A DNA stretch of 64,000 bases from Parabacteroides faecis (GCF_014647375.1 NZ_BMPB01000007.1:124001-188000); one strand, 5' to 3'; numbered from the stretch's first letter, positions 53,529 to 62,658 are shown. Notes: generated by a model from the letters alone, not told the origin. Program-made: numbers and translations.

Positions 53529-54299
53529 TTACTTATTCAGCTTTTCACAGATAAGTTCTGCGGCTTTCTTTCCGCTCATCAGCATACCGCCGAAGATCGG
53601 CCCCATACGGAAACTTCCGCTAACTCCGTTGGCAGCCATACCGGAAACAAATAATCCCGGATAGATCTCTTTTGTGTTTTCAACGGTAGTCTGTTCACCC
53701 AGTTCCACATTCAATGAACGTTCACCGATCACACCTCCTGTCGGAGTATTCAGTCGGATATCGTTCTTGCGGGCAACTGTACGGGCTACTTCGCAGTCAT
53801 GTCCTGTACCTTCCAATACAGCTTTAGCCATAATAGTCAGCGGGTCCACATGCATACCTTCGCGGATTACCGGAGCCCAGTTCACTACAACACCGGCTAC
53901 GGCATCGTTATGGAATACTACGTCTTCCACCGAATAACAGTTAAAGATAGTAGCACCGGCTTTTGTTGCCTGATAGATCAATGCAGAAGTAGTATGAACC
54001 GAATCCATTATATAAGTACCGTTGCCTGCATCATGATAAGAAACACCCAGCTCCTTTACGATCGGCATAGCTTCTTCCTGTACGACAATATCATTAAACA
54101 TCATAGCACCGCCCCACATACCTCCGCCGGGAGCCAGTTTACGGTCGAAAAGAGCCACTTTCTTACCGGCTTTAGCCAGATAATAAGCTGCTACGATACC
54201 GGAAGGGCCACCACCTACGATAGCCACATCAATTGATAAGTTGCTCTTCAGTTTTGCAAAATAAGAGTCAATAATTCCTGTTGAAACGATCTGTTCCAT
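53529..54299 (-). CDS. thi4: Sulfide-dependent adenosine diphosphate thiazole synthase (Thi4)
   Basis: A 256-residue enzyme that builds the thiazole half of thiamin from NAD and glycine. The dinucleotide-binding motif is VAIVGGGPSGIVAAYYLAKAGKKVALFDRK (about 25-54), then GGGMWGGAMMFN and the C-terminal GMAANGVSGSFRMGPIFGGMLMSGKKAAEL. Yeast Thi4 donates sulfur from an active-site Cys; here the aligned region reads EGMHVDPLTI with His in that place, as in archaeal Thi4 that uses free sulfide and turns over repeatedly. It is preceded by a TPP riboswitch and promoter. A single gene under thiamin control, typical for anaerobes. Confidence 0.92.
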   Translation of the reverse strand: MEQIVSTGIIDSYFAKLKSNLSIDVAIVGGGPSGIVAAYYLAKAGKKVALFDRKLAPGGGMWGGAMMFNDIVVQEEAMPIVKELGVSYHDAGNGTYIMDSVHTTSALIYQATKAGATIFNCYSVEDVVFHNDAVAGVVVNWAPVIREGMHVDPLTIMAKAVLEGTGHDCEVARTVARKNDIRLNTPTGGVIGERSLNVELGEQTTVENTKEIYPGLFVSGMAANGVSGSFRMGPIFGGMLMSGKKAAELICEKLNK

Positions 54300-54377
54300 T
54301 ACATTAAATAATTAGTGTTTAAACATCAGAGAGCACATAGAGGTAAAGCTCTCCTTTATTTAGCAATTCTACCGATT

Positions 54378-54448
54378 CTCCCTTCACGGCATTACCCGGG
54401 CAGGTTCTATGGGTATAATCTCAGCCTGTATATTAAGGCACCCCTATG
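54378..54448 (-). ncRNA. TPP (THI-box) riboswitch
   Basis: On the minus strand the leader reads AGGGGTGCC near 54447, then GGCTGAGATTATACCCATAG (about 54405-54425), AACCTG, CCGGGTAATGCCG and AAGGGAGAA: the standard P2/P3 and P4/P5 cores of the thiamin pyrophosphate aptamer. It starts a few bases after the predicted transcription start and ends about 80 bases before the thi4 ATG, so it probably controls translation or early termination of thi4. Confidence 0.96.
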
Positions 54449-54459
54449 ATAAGTCGCAG

Positions 54460-54467
54460 CAAAGATA
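54460..54467 (-). promoter_or_regulatory. -7 box for the TPP riboswitch-thi4 transcript
   Basis: The minus strand reads TATCTTTG (exact TAnnTTTG). Initiation would be near 54452, just ahead of the aptamer. It lies 5 bases after the stop of the preceding kinase gene. Confidence 0.65.
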
Positions 54468-54472
54468 ATAAA

Positions 54473-55114
54473 TTATCCGAAATGTGGCGGCCGCTTATTC
54501 ATTTTCCGTTCAACAAAGTCTTTGATAAACCCTACTGTTTCGTCTACACCCAATACAGATACATCGATAGAGAAATTATAAGAAGAAGCAACTCCCCACT
54601 CTTTATTGGTGTAATAATTATAGTAAGCGGCACGCGATTTATCGGTTTTCATCATCAATTCTTTTGCCTGCTCGACAGTTACATCTTGTCTTTCTATAAT
54701 ACGCTGGATACGATGTTCGGGAGTGGTATGAATAAAGAAACTCAGGCAGTCGGGATCGTCACGCAGGATATAGTCTGCACAACGTCCTACCAAGACACAC
54801 GACTGCTCAGCCGCCAACTTGCGGATAGCGTCACTCTGAAACTTGAATAATCCGTCGTTCGACAAAATGTCGTTGTAAGGTGTAAACATTCCCATATAGG
54901 AATATCCCATAGTAAATGCATATGACAGTCCGCTGGAAGCCCGTTCGTCCGCTTTCTCAAAAAACTCCTCACTCAAGCCGCTCTCTTTCGCTGCTATCGC
55001 CATCAATTCCTTATCATAATAAGCGATGCCCAGCGCTTTCGCCAACTTCTGCCCTACTTCTCGTCCACCGCTGCCAAATTGACGGCCAATGGTCAATATG
55101 ATCTTGTTATCCAT
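54473..55114 (-). CDS. Cytidylate kinase-like protein
   Basis: A 213-residue P-loop protein. The ATP site is TIGRQFGSGGREVG (about 7-20), followed by YYDKELMAIAAKESGLSEEFFEKADE, the typical opening of the cytidylate kinase-like family common in Bacteroidetes. VLVGRCADYILRDDPDCLSFFIH and the C-terminal DFVERK support it. It differs from canonical Cmk, so the phosphorylated substrate is not certain; a nucleotide-kinase fold is all I can claim. It is 45 bases after the MATE gene on the same strand. Confidence 0.85.
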   Translation of the reverse strand: MDNKIILTIGRQFGSGGREVGQKLAKALGIAYYDKELMAIAAKESGLSEEFFEKADERASSGLSYAFTMGYSYMGMFTPYNDILSNDGLFKFQSDAIRKLAAEQSCVLVGRCADYILRDDPDCLSFFIHTTPEHRIQRIIERQDVTVEQAKELMMKTDKSRAAYYNYYTNKEWGVASSYNFSIDVSVLGVDETVGFIKDFVERKMNKRPPHFG

Positions 55115-55159
55115 AAATTACCAGATTTGATTATCCTGCGATAAATATACAATATTTTT

Positions 55160-56512
55160 TTAGTTTGGTACATGTTTAAACTTCTTGAATTGATTTACCA
55201 GTACAATTGCTGTTACGACCGTTGCGATCGTGTCGGCTACCGGCATACTGATCCAGACACCTAACGTTCCGAAGAAACGGGGAAGGATGATCAAACAAGG
55301 GATCAGGAACAATAACTGACGGGTAAGCGACAAAAAGATCGCTTTCTTTGACATACCGATCGAAAGGAAGAAGTTGGTTGCCACCATCTGGAACCCCACG
55401 ATCGGGAAGACGGCAAATACGATATGAAGACCGAACACGGCAGCTTTCACCAATTCATCGTCGGTTGTAAACATATTCACGATCAGGGTCGGGAACAACT
55501 GGCATAACAGGAAACCCGTCGTTGCAACGCCTATCGCCCACTTCATCGTTAGCTTGGTCACTTCCGTCACACGAGGATATAAACGGGCGCCGAAATTATA
55601 TCCGGCAATCGGCTGCATACCCTGGTTGAAGCCCATAATGATCATTACAAACAGGAAGATGATACGGTTTACAATACCATAGGCCCCGATAGCCATATCT
55701 CCGCCATACTCCTTCAATCCACGGTTGATCAGGATAACGATCAGACAAGAACAGAGATTCATCAGGAAAGGAGACATACCGATATACAGGATACCTTTTA
55801 CTATCTCCTTCTTCAATTTATAAATACCTTTCTTAAAATGAAGCAATTGCGACAGTCTGGAAAAATGGATCATCTGCCCGGTCAGTGAAATCACCTGAGA
55901 AATTACAGTAGCCCATGCGGAACCTTTGATTCCCCAGCCGAATCCAAAGATAAAGATCGGATTCAATATACAGTTTATCACGACCGAAGCCAGTGTCGCA
56001 TACATGGCCAGTTTCGGGAAACCGGATGAACGCAATACAGCATTCAATCCCAAATACATGTGTGTGACCACATTTCCATAGAGAATAATCTGCATATAAT
56101 CGCGTGCATACGATATCGTATTCTCACTAGCCCCAAAGAAATAAAGGATCGGATCGAGAAGGAATAAAAAGACAAAGGTAAAAGCGACGCCGAGAAGAAC
56201 ATTCAGCACTAATACATTGCCGAGAACCCGGTTTGCACCTTCGTAATCTTTCTGCCCTAATTTAACAGACACAAGCGTAGAAGCCCCTACCCCGACCAAC
56301 GAACCGAAAGCTGCCGCCAGGTTCATAAGCGGAAAGGTCAGAGCCAGACCGGAGATAGCCAGCGGCCCAACCCCATGTCCGATAAAAATACTGTCTGCCA
56401 TATTATAAAGCGAAGATGCCGTCATGGCGATAATCGCCGGAATAGCGTATTGCGTAAGCAGTTTTCCAATACGTTCGGTACCTAATACCAGAGGAGAGTT
56501 TTCTTTTGCCAT
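55160..56512 (-). CDS. MATE family efflux transporter
   Basis: A 450-residue inner membrane protein with 12 predicted helices in two similar halves, e.g. LLTQYAIPAIIAMTASSLYNMADSIFIGHGVG at the start and the mirrored segment near 245-275. It would export cationic drugs or metabolites with a sodium or proton gradient. I choose ATG 56512 (MAKEN) over a TTG at 56521, because the -7 box at 56530-56537 predicts transcription starting near 56523, and AKENSPLVLGTERIGKLL is a normal MATE N-terminus. It is divergent from the fRMsr gene. Confidence 0.9.
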   Translation of the reverse strand: MAKENSPLVLGTERIGKLLTQYAIPAIIAMTASSLYNMADSIFIGHGVGPLAISGLALTFPLMNLAAAFGSLVGVGASTLVSVKLGQKDYEGANRVLGNVLVLNVLLGVAFTFVFLFLLDPILYFFGASENTISYARDYMQIILYGNVVTHMYLGLNAVLRSSGFPKLAMYATLASVVINCILNPIFIFGFGWGIKGSAWATVISQVISLTGQMIHFSRLSQLLHFKKGIYKLKKEIVKGILYIGMSPFLMNLCSCLIVILINRGLKEYGGDMAIGAYGIVNRIIFLFVMIIMGFNQGMQPIAGYNFGARLYPRVTEVTKLTMKWAIGVATTGFLLCQLFPTLIVNMFTTDDELVKAAVFGLHIVFAVFPIVGFQMVATNFFLSIGMSKKAIFLSLTRQLLFLIPCLIILPRFFGTLGVWISMPVADTIATVVTAIVLVNQFKKFKHVPN

Positions 56513-56529
56513 AAAAACCAATTGATATG

Positions 56530-56566
56530 CAAAGGTACGGATATTTCCGATTAATTTTTACCTTTG
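56530..56566. promoter_or_regulatory. Back-to-back promoters for MATE and fRMsr genes
   Basis: The minus strand has TACCTTTG at 56530-56537 for the MATE gene. The plus strand has the identical TACCTTTG at 56559-56566 for the sulfoxide reductase. Both match TAnnTTTG exactly, separated by 21 bp. Confidence 0.75.
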
Positions 56567-56588
56567 TTCTACTATAATAGTTTAAAAG

Positions 56589-57056
56589 ATGGCAGAGAAC
56601 TTAATCATAAGCGTTGGAAATAAAGAGCAGCAGTATCAAACACTATTCCCCCAGATAGAGTCATTACTGGCTGGTGAAAACGACACAATCGCCAATATGG
56701 CAAATGTAGCAGCAGCGCTGAAACAGACATTCAATTTCTTTTGGGTCGGTTTCTATATCGTCAAAGACGATATGCTGGTGCTCGCTCCTTTTCAGGGACC
56801 GATAGCTTGCACACGTATCCGGTATGGCAAAGGCGTTTGCGGTACGGCATGGAAAGAAGCAGCCACTCAAATTGTTCCTGACGTAGATCTATTCCCCGGA
56901 CATATTGCCTGTAACTCCGATTCGAAATCTGAAATTGTAGTTCCGGTTATTCGTGACGGGAAAGTGGTAGCTGTACTCGATATCGACAGCGATGAGTTGA
57001 ATAGTTTCGATGAGACAGATGCTGTTTATCTGGAGAAGATATGCCGGTTGATTTAA
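56589..57056 (+). CDS. Free methionine-(R)-sulfoxide reductase (GAF domain)
   Basis: A 155-residue single GAF-domain enzyme that reduces free L-methionine-R-sulfoxide in the cytoplasm. The three redox cysteines of the family are present: ACTRIRYGKGVCGTAW gives two (about 78 and 88) and GHIACNSDSKSEIVVP the third (about 112). Length is typical of YebR/fRMsr. It stands alone and is divergent from the MATE gene with a shared 67-bp promoter region. The call is firm from the cysteine pattern. Confidence 0.93.
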   Translation: MAENLIISVGNKEQQYQTLFPQIESLLAGENDTIANMANVAAALKQTFNFFWVGFYIVKDDMLVLAPFQGPIACTRIRYGKGVCGTAWKEAATQIVPDVDLFPGHIACNSDSKSEIVVPVIRDGKVVAVLDIDSDELNSFDETDAVYLEKICRLI

Positions 57057-57076
57057 TAACAATAATGAGACCATAA

Positions 57077-57161
57077 TATAAATGAAGATGTGCCAGAATT
57101 GATATTTACCGGACGCAGATAACGCAGACGGTTTATTTATTTTGACACATCTTCATTTATA
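57077..57161. repeat. 16-bp perfect inverted repeat between convergent genes
   Basis: Bases 57077-57092 (containing AAATGAAGATGTG) are the exact reverse complement of 57146-57161. The 53-base loop carries GGACGCAGATAACGCAGACGG. It ends 14 bases before the GH2 stop and begins 20 after the fRMsr stop; it may act as a bidirectional terminator or be a dispersed repeat. No T run follows. Confidence 0.75.
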
Positions 57162-57175
57162 GGCTTTTGTAATAT

Positions 57176-60157
57176 TTAGAAGACAATCTCCACCTTCCCA
57201 TAACAAGGGTTAGCCTCCAATGTCTTACAATAATTTCCCCAGGCAATTTCCGGATAATCCCAACGATTGTTGACGTACAGGATCAACTGACCATCTGCGC
57301 GCTTACTTGAACGGCAGGCAACAGTGGCATCCGGTGAAAGAACCGATAAGCCTTTTCCTGTATTACCGGCATTCAAAATATAGAAATAGATATTTTCTTT
57401 CATTCCTTTTGCCATCTGAGTAAGCGGGCGATCGCAATTCGCTCCGGCATCTGCCCAATAATAATAATTGTGCGTATCACTCTGCCAGGGTTGCTCCGGA
57501 CGGAAACCGTAAGGCACTTTGTTCGGATTATAGAGAGAGGTTTCTCCTTCATTGCCTGCAAAAGCACCGGAAGGATAATAGCTCCAATGTCCCCGGCGTT
57601 TCCATTTCAGCCGGTCCATCGTTTCAGGAAGATAAAAAGAAAGACCTGTTTCACGCAGGAAACCATTCGGTTGTCCGTTCGTCAGGTAATTGATCTCCAT
57701 ACGTCCTTCGGGAGAGATCAATAGACGGATATCCGTATCCACATCATTATAACGACCGTTCAGGATAACCAGGACATTATCGCCTTGTTTTGTATAAGTG
57801 ATGCTCTGCTTCTGCCAGTCGGCATCCGATGTAAGGAACTTGGTTGCACTCTTACGCACTTCGGCTCCCGTCAGATGGTTCAGGTTGATATCCAGATTCA
57901 GGAAAGGACCTTTTTCTATAAAGACCTGTCCGTCGGCCGTTGCATGACAGATCAGGCCGGTTTCTTTACTGAACGGGATTTCAAAACGATCGCCTTTTAC
58001 CACGATACGGTCAGCACTTTCCTCGACCAGTAGCGAACCTTTACGATCCGGTTGCGGCAGTGTGATTTTAGGTTGCCCTAATGTGACAAGCGAGGCATCG
58101 ATCAAATCTCCCTCCGCTGTAAGGAAACTGACAAGCAGTTCGCCGCCTTCTTTCCAGTCTTCAGCGGGAAGGATCAGGACACCTTTCTGATGCGGTTCGA
58201 TGGAAGCCATCCGGATATCTTTTTCCATCCCGTTATATTGGTAATGTACTTTTATCTCATTCAGGTTCGTATGATCGAAACGGTTATATACCGGAAGAAC
58301 CAGACGTTCACCCGTTGTATAATCACTGACCTGCTCCGCTAACAAGCGTACTGGTGAATAGGCTTTCTTGGTAGACCAGAACTCCGGTTTCTCACGACGC
58401 CATACATCTACTATTCCCCATTCGCCATATCCTACGCAGTTTCCCTGAAAGTCTTCCGGCTTGGCAGTACGGGCAAACTCCTTCCAGAAAGAAGTACCCA
58501 TCTTAGGCTCGGGTAACATAAATGTCTCGTCGATATATCCCCAGATGGCACCACCCAAACCGCCGGGAGCATCGAACAAACCGCTCCACATCTTATCGAG
58601 GGAGATTCCCCAGAACTCACGGATATTCGGATCATCCTGTAATGTTTTATAGGTATAACAAGCAGGATGTGCCCATTCGTCGAAAAGAGCCGGAATACCA
58701 TGTCCCTGGAAGTTACGGGTGGCGCGTCCCCATTGGTTCAGGTTTCCATCCACATCTTGATAATGCATGCTCAGAATATCATATATCGGCTTCTTCTCGC
58801 CTATCGAACCGGGATAACTGAAGATAACAGGGCGAGTCGTATCCGTCGCTTTCACCCAATCCCAACAAGCCTGAAAATTCTTTCCGTACACACTCTCATT
58901 ACCGATCGACCAGAAAAGGATCGATGGATGCGAGCGGAACGACTTTACCATTTCACGGCATTGCGACAAATAACGAGGTGTAAATTCTGCACTATCCTGT
59001 GTCTTGCCCGGCGCATAATTCTTCTGGCGATAGGTATCGACGAAACAAACAGCCGTTTCACACTCTACATAGATACCGAAGCGGTCGCAATACTCAAGGA
59101 ACTTTTCAGAAGGCGGATAATGCGAAGTACGCACAAAGTTCATATTCGATTGTTTGAAACGGAGGGCATCGAGACTATCGAGTTCGGCAGTCGTGGTGCG
59201 TCCCAATGTGGGATGGATATCGTGGCGGCAAGCACCGCGTAACTTGACCGGCTTTCCGTTAACCAGCATACGGTCTTTTACGATCTTTACATCCCGAAAG
59301 CCGACCTTCTTAATGAAGCGGCTGATCTCCTTTCCTCCTTCACGAAGGGCTACGGTAAGGGTATAAAGGTTCGGATGCTCGGCATCCCATTTCAAAGGGG
59401 CAGACACCGGAAGTTCATGGATATTATCATTCTCTTTCAGTGCAAAAACAGATTGAGACAACGGAACATTCTTTCCGGAAGGATCGGTCAAGGCATAGGT
59501 AACCTCTGTATTTCCCGTGGTCCTACCGGTATAGGATACTTTCAGCACGGCATCGCGGTAAAGCGTATCGAGGTGTGTCTCCGCTGCAAAATCAAAGAAA
59601 CAGGTTTCCGGCAAAGCAAAAACAGTCACATCACGCAGGATACCGCCTATCGGATGATGGGCGTATCCGGAAGCATAAGAGATATCGTCTATACGGTCGG
59701 TTACTTCCAGTTGTATCTCATTTTTCGCACCCGGACGAACATAATCCGTCACGTCCGTTTCCCAACGGGTAAAGCCGCCATGATGCTCACGGACCTGTTT
59801 TCCGTTTATTGAAAGAACAGCATGGCTATATACACCGTCGAAACGCAGTATCGTACGTTTGCCTTTATAATCCGCAGGAAGAGTGAATGATTTACGATAA
59901 AGGTATGGAGTATCGTGTTGGATGGCATAACCTTGCATAGCCAGTTCGCCGGGAACCTGGACGGTATTCCATTTTCCTTTCGGAGAAAAACGGAATTGCC
60001 AATCGCCATTCAATAGCAAAGAGGGTGAATCTACCCCCGCTATTTTACAAGGGATCAGGAAAGAAGACTCCGGAGAGAGTGTCTCCGATGACTCTGCCGC
60101 ACCTATTCCCTGACTGAGCAGGAAACAACTACTCAAGAGTAATAATGTTTTTTTCAT
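57176..60157 (-). CDS. GH2 beta-galactosidase-like enzyme, exported
   Basis: A 993-residue glycosidase. I place the start at ATG 60157, where the signal peptide MKKTLLLLSSCFLLSQGIGA begins; a longer frame to 60208 would overlap the symporter gene and lacks a signal. The order is sugar-binding domain (30-200), Ig-like domain, TIM barrel and C-terminal beta-sandwich domains. The acid/base Glu is in FWSIGNESVYG and the nucleophile Glu in ALFDEWAHP. It probably cleaves terminal beta-galactosides (or beta-glucuronides, less likely) in the periplasm. It is last in an operon after the sodium symporter, 35 bases away. Confidence 0.87.
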   Translation of the reverse strand: MKKTLLLLSSCFLLSQGIGAAESSETLSPESSFLIPCKIAGVDSPSLLLNGDWQFRFSPKGKWNTVQVPGELAMQGYAIQHDTPYLYRKSFTLPADYKGKRTILRFDGVYSHAVLSINGKQVREHHGGFTRWETDVTDYVRPGAKNEIQLEVTDRIDDISYASGYAHHPIGGILRDVTVFALPETCFFDFAAETHLDTLYRDAVLKVSYTGRTTGNTEVTYALTDPSGKNVPLSQSVFALKENDNIHELPVSAPLKWDAEHPNLYTLTVALREGGKEISRFIKKVGFRDVKIVKDRMLVNGKPVKLRGACRHDIHPTLGRTTTAELDSLDALRFKQSNMNFVRTSHYPPSEKFLEYCDRFGIYVECETAVCFVDTYRQKNYAPGKTQDSAEFTPRYLSQCREMVKSFRSHPSILFWSIGNESVYGKNFQACWDWVKATDTTRPVIFSYPGSIGEKKPIYDILSMHYQDVDGNLNQWGRATRNFQGHGIPALFDEWAHPACYTYKTLQDDPNIREFWGISLDKMWSGLFDAPGGLGGAIWGYIDETFMLPEPKMGTSFWKEFARTAKPEDFQGNCVGYGEWGIVDVWRREKPEFWSTKKAYSPVRLLAEQVSDYTTGERLVLPVYNRFDHTNLNEIKVHYQYNGMEKDIRMASIEPHQKGVLILPAEDWKEGGELLVSFLTAEGDLIDASLVTLGQPKITLPQPDRKGSLLVEESADRIVVKGDRFEIPFSKETGLICHATADGQVFIEKGPFLNLDINLNHLTGAEVRKSATKFLTSDADWQKQSITYTKQGDNVLVILNGRYNDVDTDIRLLISPEGRMEINYLTNGQPNGFLRETGLSFYLPETMDRLKWKRRGHWSYYPSGAFAGNEGETSLYNPNKVPYGFRPEQPWQSDTHNYYYWADAGANCDRPLTQMAKGMKENIYFYILNAGNTGKGLSVLSPDATVACRSSKRADGQLILYVNNRWDYPEIAWGNYCKTLEANPCYGKVEIVF

Positions 60158-60192
60158 ATATGTTTCATGTTTTATAGTTGTTATTTCTAATG

Positions 60193-61755
60193 TCACCACC
60201 AGAACCAATAGAATGCGACCAATATAGCTATCACGACCAACGACAGGATATTGAACAGGCGGCTCGTATGGAATAATCCGGGCCGATGCGTCGTATAGGC
60301 ATTTTCCATCGGCTTACGGCTACCCAGTAGGATGATCAATCCGCAACAGAGGAAGAAAACGATCATCATACGATCCATCCACGGTAAACCGGGACAGAGG
60401 AACTTCATCAACGTAGAGAATACAAACGATCCGAAAGCAGCCGCTAATGCTCCGTTTGCCGTCGCCCGTTTATAGAAGAACCCAGCCAGGAAGATCGACA
60501 AAGCACCCGGACTGATAAATCCGGTGAACTCCTGAATATACTGGAACGCCTGATCCAGTCCCGACAACATCGGTGCGATCAATACGGCAACCAGCAACGA
60601 CCCAAAACTCGCCCATCTTCCAGTCTTTACCAATTCATGCTGCCCGGCTTCCTTCCTGAAAAAGGACTTATAAATATCCATTGTAAAGATAGTGGATATA
60701 CTGTTCATCATCGAAGCCAGCGAACTGACAATCGCCGCCGTCAACGCCGCAAAAGCAATCCCTTTCACTCCTACCGGAAGCAGGTTGCTGAGTAGCCAGG
60801 GATAAGCCTCGTCCGACTTTTCCAACGGAGCATTCAAAGCAAACGCAGCAATCCCCGGTATCACGACCAGCAACGGAACCAACAGTTTGATAAACCCGGC
60901 AAACAACATACCGTTCTGCGCCTCTCCCACCGACTTGGCAGCCAAAGCCCGTTGAATAATATATTGGTTGCATCCCCAGTAATACAGGTTTGCCACCCAC
61001 AGTCCACCGAGAATAACAGAGATACCGGGCAAGTCTTTGTAGCTCGGATGCGATTTATCGAGGATCAGATGAAACTTATCTTCTGCCTGTGCATACAGGT
61101 TCGTGACACCCTGCCATACTCCCTCACCAGCTCCCAGCAAGTCCAAGGCAATATAAGTCGTTATCAGTCCGCCTCCAATAAGGAAGATCACCTGAATGAC
61201 ATCAGTCAAAGCAACCGCTTTCAATCCTCCGTAGATAGAGTAGATACCGGCAAAGGCGGCCAGCCCGACTACCCCCCAAAACAGAGGAATACCCATGACC
61301 TTCTCGATCGTCAGTGCTCCGAGATACAGTATGGAAGTCAGGTTGATAAAGATAAAAACCGCCAGCCAGAAGACAGCCATGACCGTCTTCACCCGCTTAT
61401 CGAACCGCTCTTCCAGGAACTGCGGCATCGTGAATATCTTCTTTTCCAGAAATATCGGAATAAAGTATTTGGCTACGATAATCAATCCCAATGCGGCGAT
61501 CCATTCATAAGTAGCCATTGCCAGCCCGATCGCATACCCGGAGCCGGACATACCGACAAACTGTTCGGCAGAGATGTTCGACGCAATGATCGAAGCACCG
61601 ATCGCCCACCAAGCAAGTCCGCGTCCGGCAAGGAAATAATCGCCGGCATCCCGTTCTTCGCCTTTCTTCTTTCGTGAGACAAACAATCCTACGAAGAGGA
61701 TCAGGGCACAGTAAGCAATAAAAACAATCAGATCTATTGTGTTCATGGTATTCAT
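60193..61755 (-). CDS. Sodium:solute symporter (SGLT-like)
   Basis: A 520-residue inner membrane protein with about 14 helices of the SSS family. Typical blocks are SRKKKGEERDAGDYFLAGRGLAWWAIGASIIASNISAEQFVGMSGSGYAIGLAMATYEW at the start, and AAIVSSLASMMNSISTIFTMDIYK (about 340-365) with the sodium-binding serines. It probably imports the sugar or sugar acid made by the operon with sodium. It lies 35 bases before the GH2 gene and 106 after the SDR gene, with a 22-bp repeat array in the latter gap. Confidence 0.92.
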   Translation of the reverse strand: MNTMNTIDLIVFIAYCALILFVGLFVSRKKKGEERDAGDYFLAGRGLAWWAIGASIIASNISAEQFVGMSGSGYAIGLAMATYEWIAALGLIIVAKYFIPIFLEKKIFTMPQFLEERFDKRVKTVMAVFWLAVFIFINLTSILYLGALTIEKVMGIPLFWGVVGLAAFAGIYSIYGGLKAVALTDVIQVIFLIGGGLITTYIALDLLGAGEGVWQGVTNLYAQAEDKFHLILDKSHPSYKDLPGISVILGGLWVANLYYWGCNQYIIQRALAAKSVGEAQNGMLFAGFIKLLVPLLVVIPGIAAFALNAPLEKSDEAYPWLLSNLLPVGVKGIAFAALTAAIVSSLASMMNSISTIFTMDIYKSFFRKEAGQHELVKTGRWASFGSLLVAVLIAPMLSGLDQAFQYIQEFTGFISPGALSIFLAGFFYKRATANGALAAAFGSFVFSTLMKFLCPGLPWMDRMMIVFFLCCGLIILLGSRKPMENAYTTHRPGLFHTSRLFNILSLVVIAILVAFYWFWW

Positions 61756-61774
61756 ATTCGTTATCTAATTCTTT

Positions 61775-61862
61775 TGCCATGCCTTTGGCAGAATACTGCC
61801 ACTACGATGGCAGAGCTCTGCCAAAGGTATGGCAGGGTTCTGCCATCGTAGTGGCAAAACCC
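61775..61862. repeat. 22-bp tandem hairpin array, arms TGCCA/TGGCA
   Basis: TGCCA begins at 61775, 61797, 61819 and 61841: an exact 22-bp period. Every unit reads TGCCA-N6-TGGCA-N6. The N6 loops are TGCCTT, CTACGA, AAGGTA and TCGTAG. Loop 2 is the exact complement of loop 4 and loop 1 nearly that of loop 3, giving an 18-bp long stem (61797-61814 with 61839-61856). It fills the SDR-symporter gap. Confidence 0.9.
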
Positions 61863-62653
61863 TATTCATCTTGCATCAGAGCCGACCGGCCACCGTCCAT
61901 CAGGATCGTTGTCCCACTAATGAAACGCGCCATAGGCGATGCAAGATAGACACAGAGGTCACCCACCTCCTCTACTGTCCCGATCCGTTTGACCGGATGC
62001 AGGTTGATCGTACGTAAACGCTCTTCCCGGGCATCCGGAAAAGAGTCGAACCAGGTATCGTTGCCCGCCGTATCGATGAAGCCCGGAGCGACACCGACCG
62101 TACGGATAGCAGGCCCCCACTCGATCGCCAGGTTACGGACCAGGCCGGTGATCGCCGTTTTCGTCACGCTATACGGAAAGCATCCGGGAATCGTTCCGAA
62201 CGCATGGTTGGAAGTCATCAACAGGATAACGCCTTCCCCACTCTGTTCCAGATAGGGTTTGCATAGCTTCGACAACCGCCAGTGGGATGCCAGGTTCAGA
62301 TCCAGGTTATACTGCCAGCGTTCTTCCGTACACCCGGCTGCACCCTCGAATACATTCATTCCCGCACTGGAGACCAGAATATCCAACCGCCCGAAAGTAC
62401 GGATCGTTTCCTCCACCAGCTGCCCCAGTTGTTCGGGACAAGTGACGTCGGTCTGCACATACAGCGACCGGACTCCCTGTGACTCGACAGCCTCCCGGAA
62501 TGCGGCTGCCGACGGATCATCCGCCGCTTTTCGTGCACATCCGGCGACATGAGCACCCGCCCGGGCAAACTCCCGGGCAGTACCCAGACCGATACCGGAA
62601 GATACACCGGTAACAAGTACCACTTTATCTTTATAGTCTATCGTAAAGCTCAT
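61862..62653 (-). CDS. Short-chain dehydrogenase/reductase (sugar dehydrogenase-like)
   Basis: A 263-residue cytoplasmic oxidoreductase. The NAD(P)-binding motif is VTGVSSGIGLGTAREF (about 14-29), the catalytic Ser and YxxxK are in MTSNHAFGTIPGCFPYSVTK (about 147-166), and GGRSALM closes the C-terminus. Asp-type acceptor residues after the second strand are absent (GCARKA), so NADP use is possible. It is 5 bases after the dehydratase-like gene, so it is in one operon. In this context it would oxidise an aldose to a lactone or reduce a keto-acid; I cannot choose. Confidence 0.87.
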   Translation of the reverse strand: MSFTIDYKDKVVLVTGVSSGIGLGTAREFARAGAHVAGCARKAADDPSAAAFREAVESQGVRSLYVQTDVTCPEQLGQLVEETIRTFGRLDILVSSAGMNVFEGAAGCTEERWQYNLDLNLASHWRLSKLCKPYLEQSGEGVILLMTSNHAFGTIPGCFPYSVTKTAITGLVRNLAIEWGPAIRTVGVAPGFIDTAGNDTWFDSFPDAREERLRTINLHPVKRIGTVEEVGDLCVYLASPMARFISGTTILMDGGRSALMQDE

Positions 62654-62658
62654 ACCAA

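Noticed and set aside
60158-60208. Longer GH2 start overlapping the symporter gene
   Set aside because: The extra residues do not form a signal peptide, while ATG 60157 begins a perfect one.
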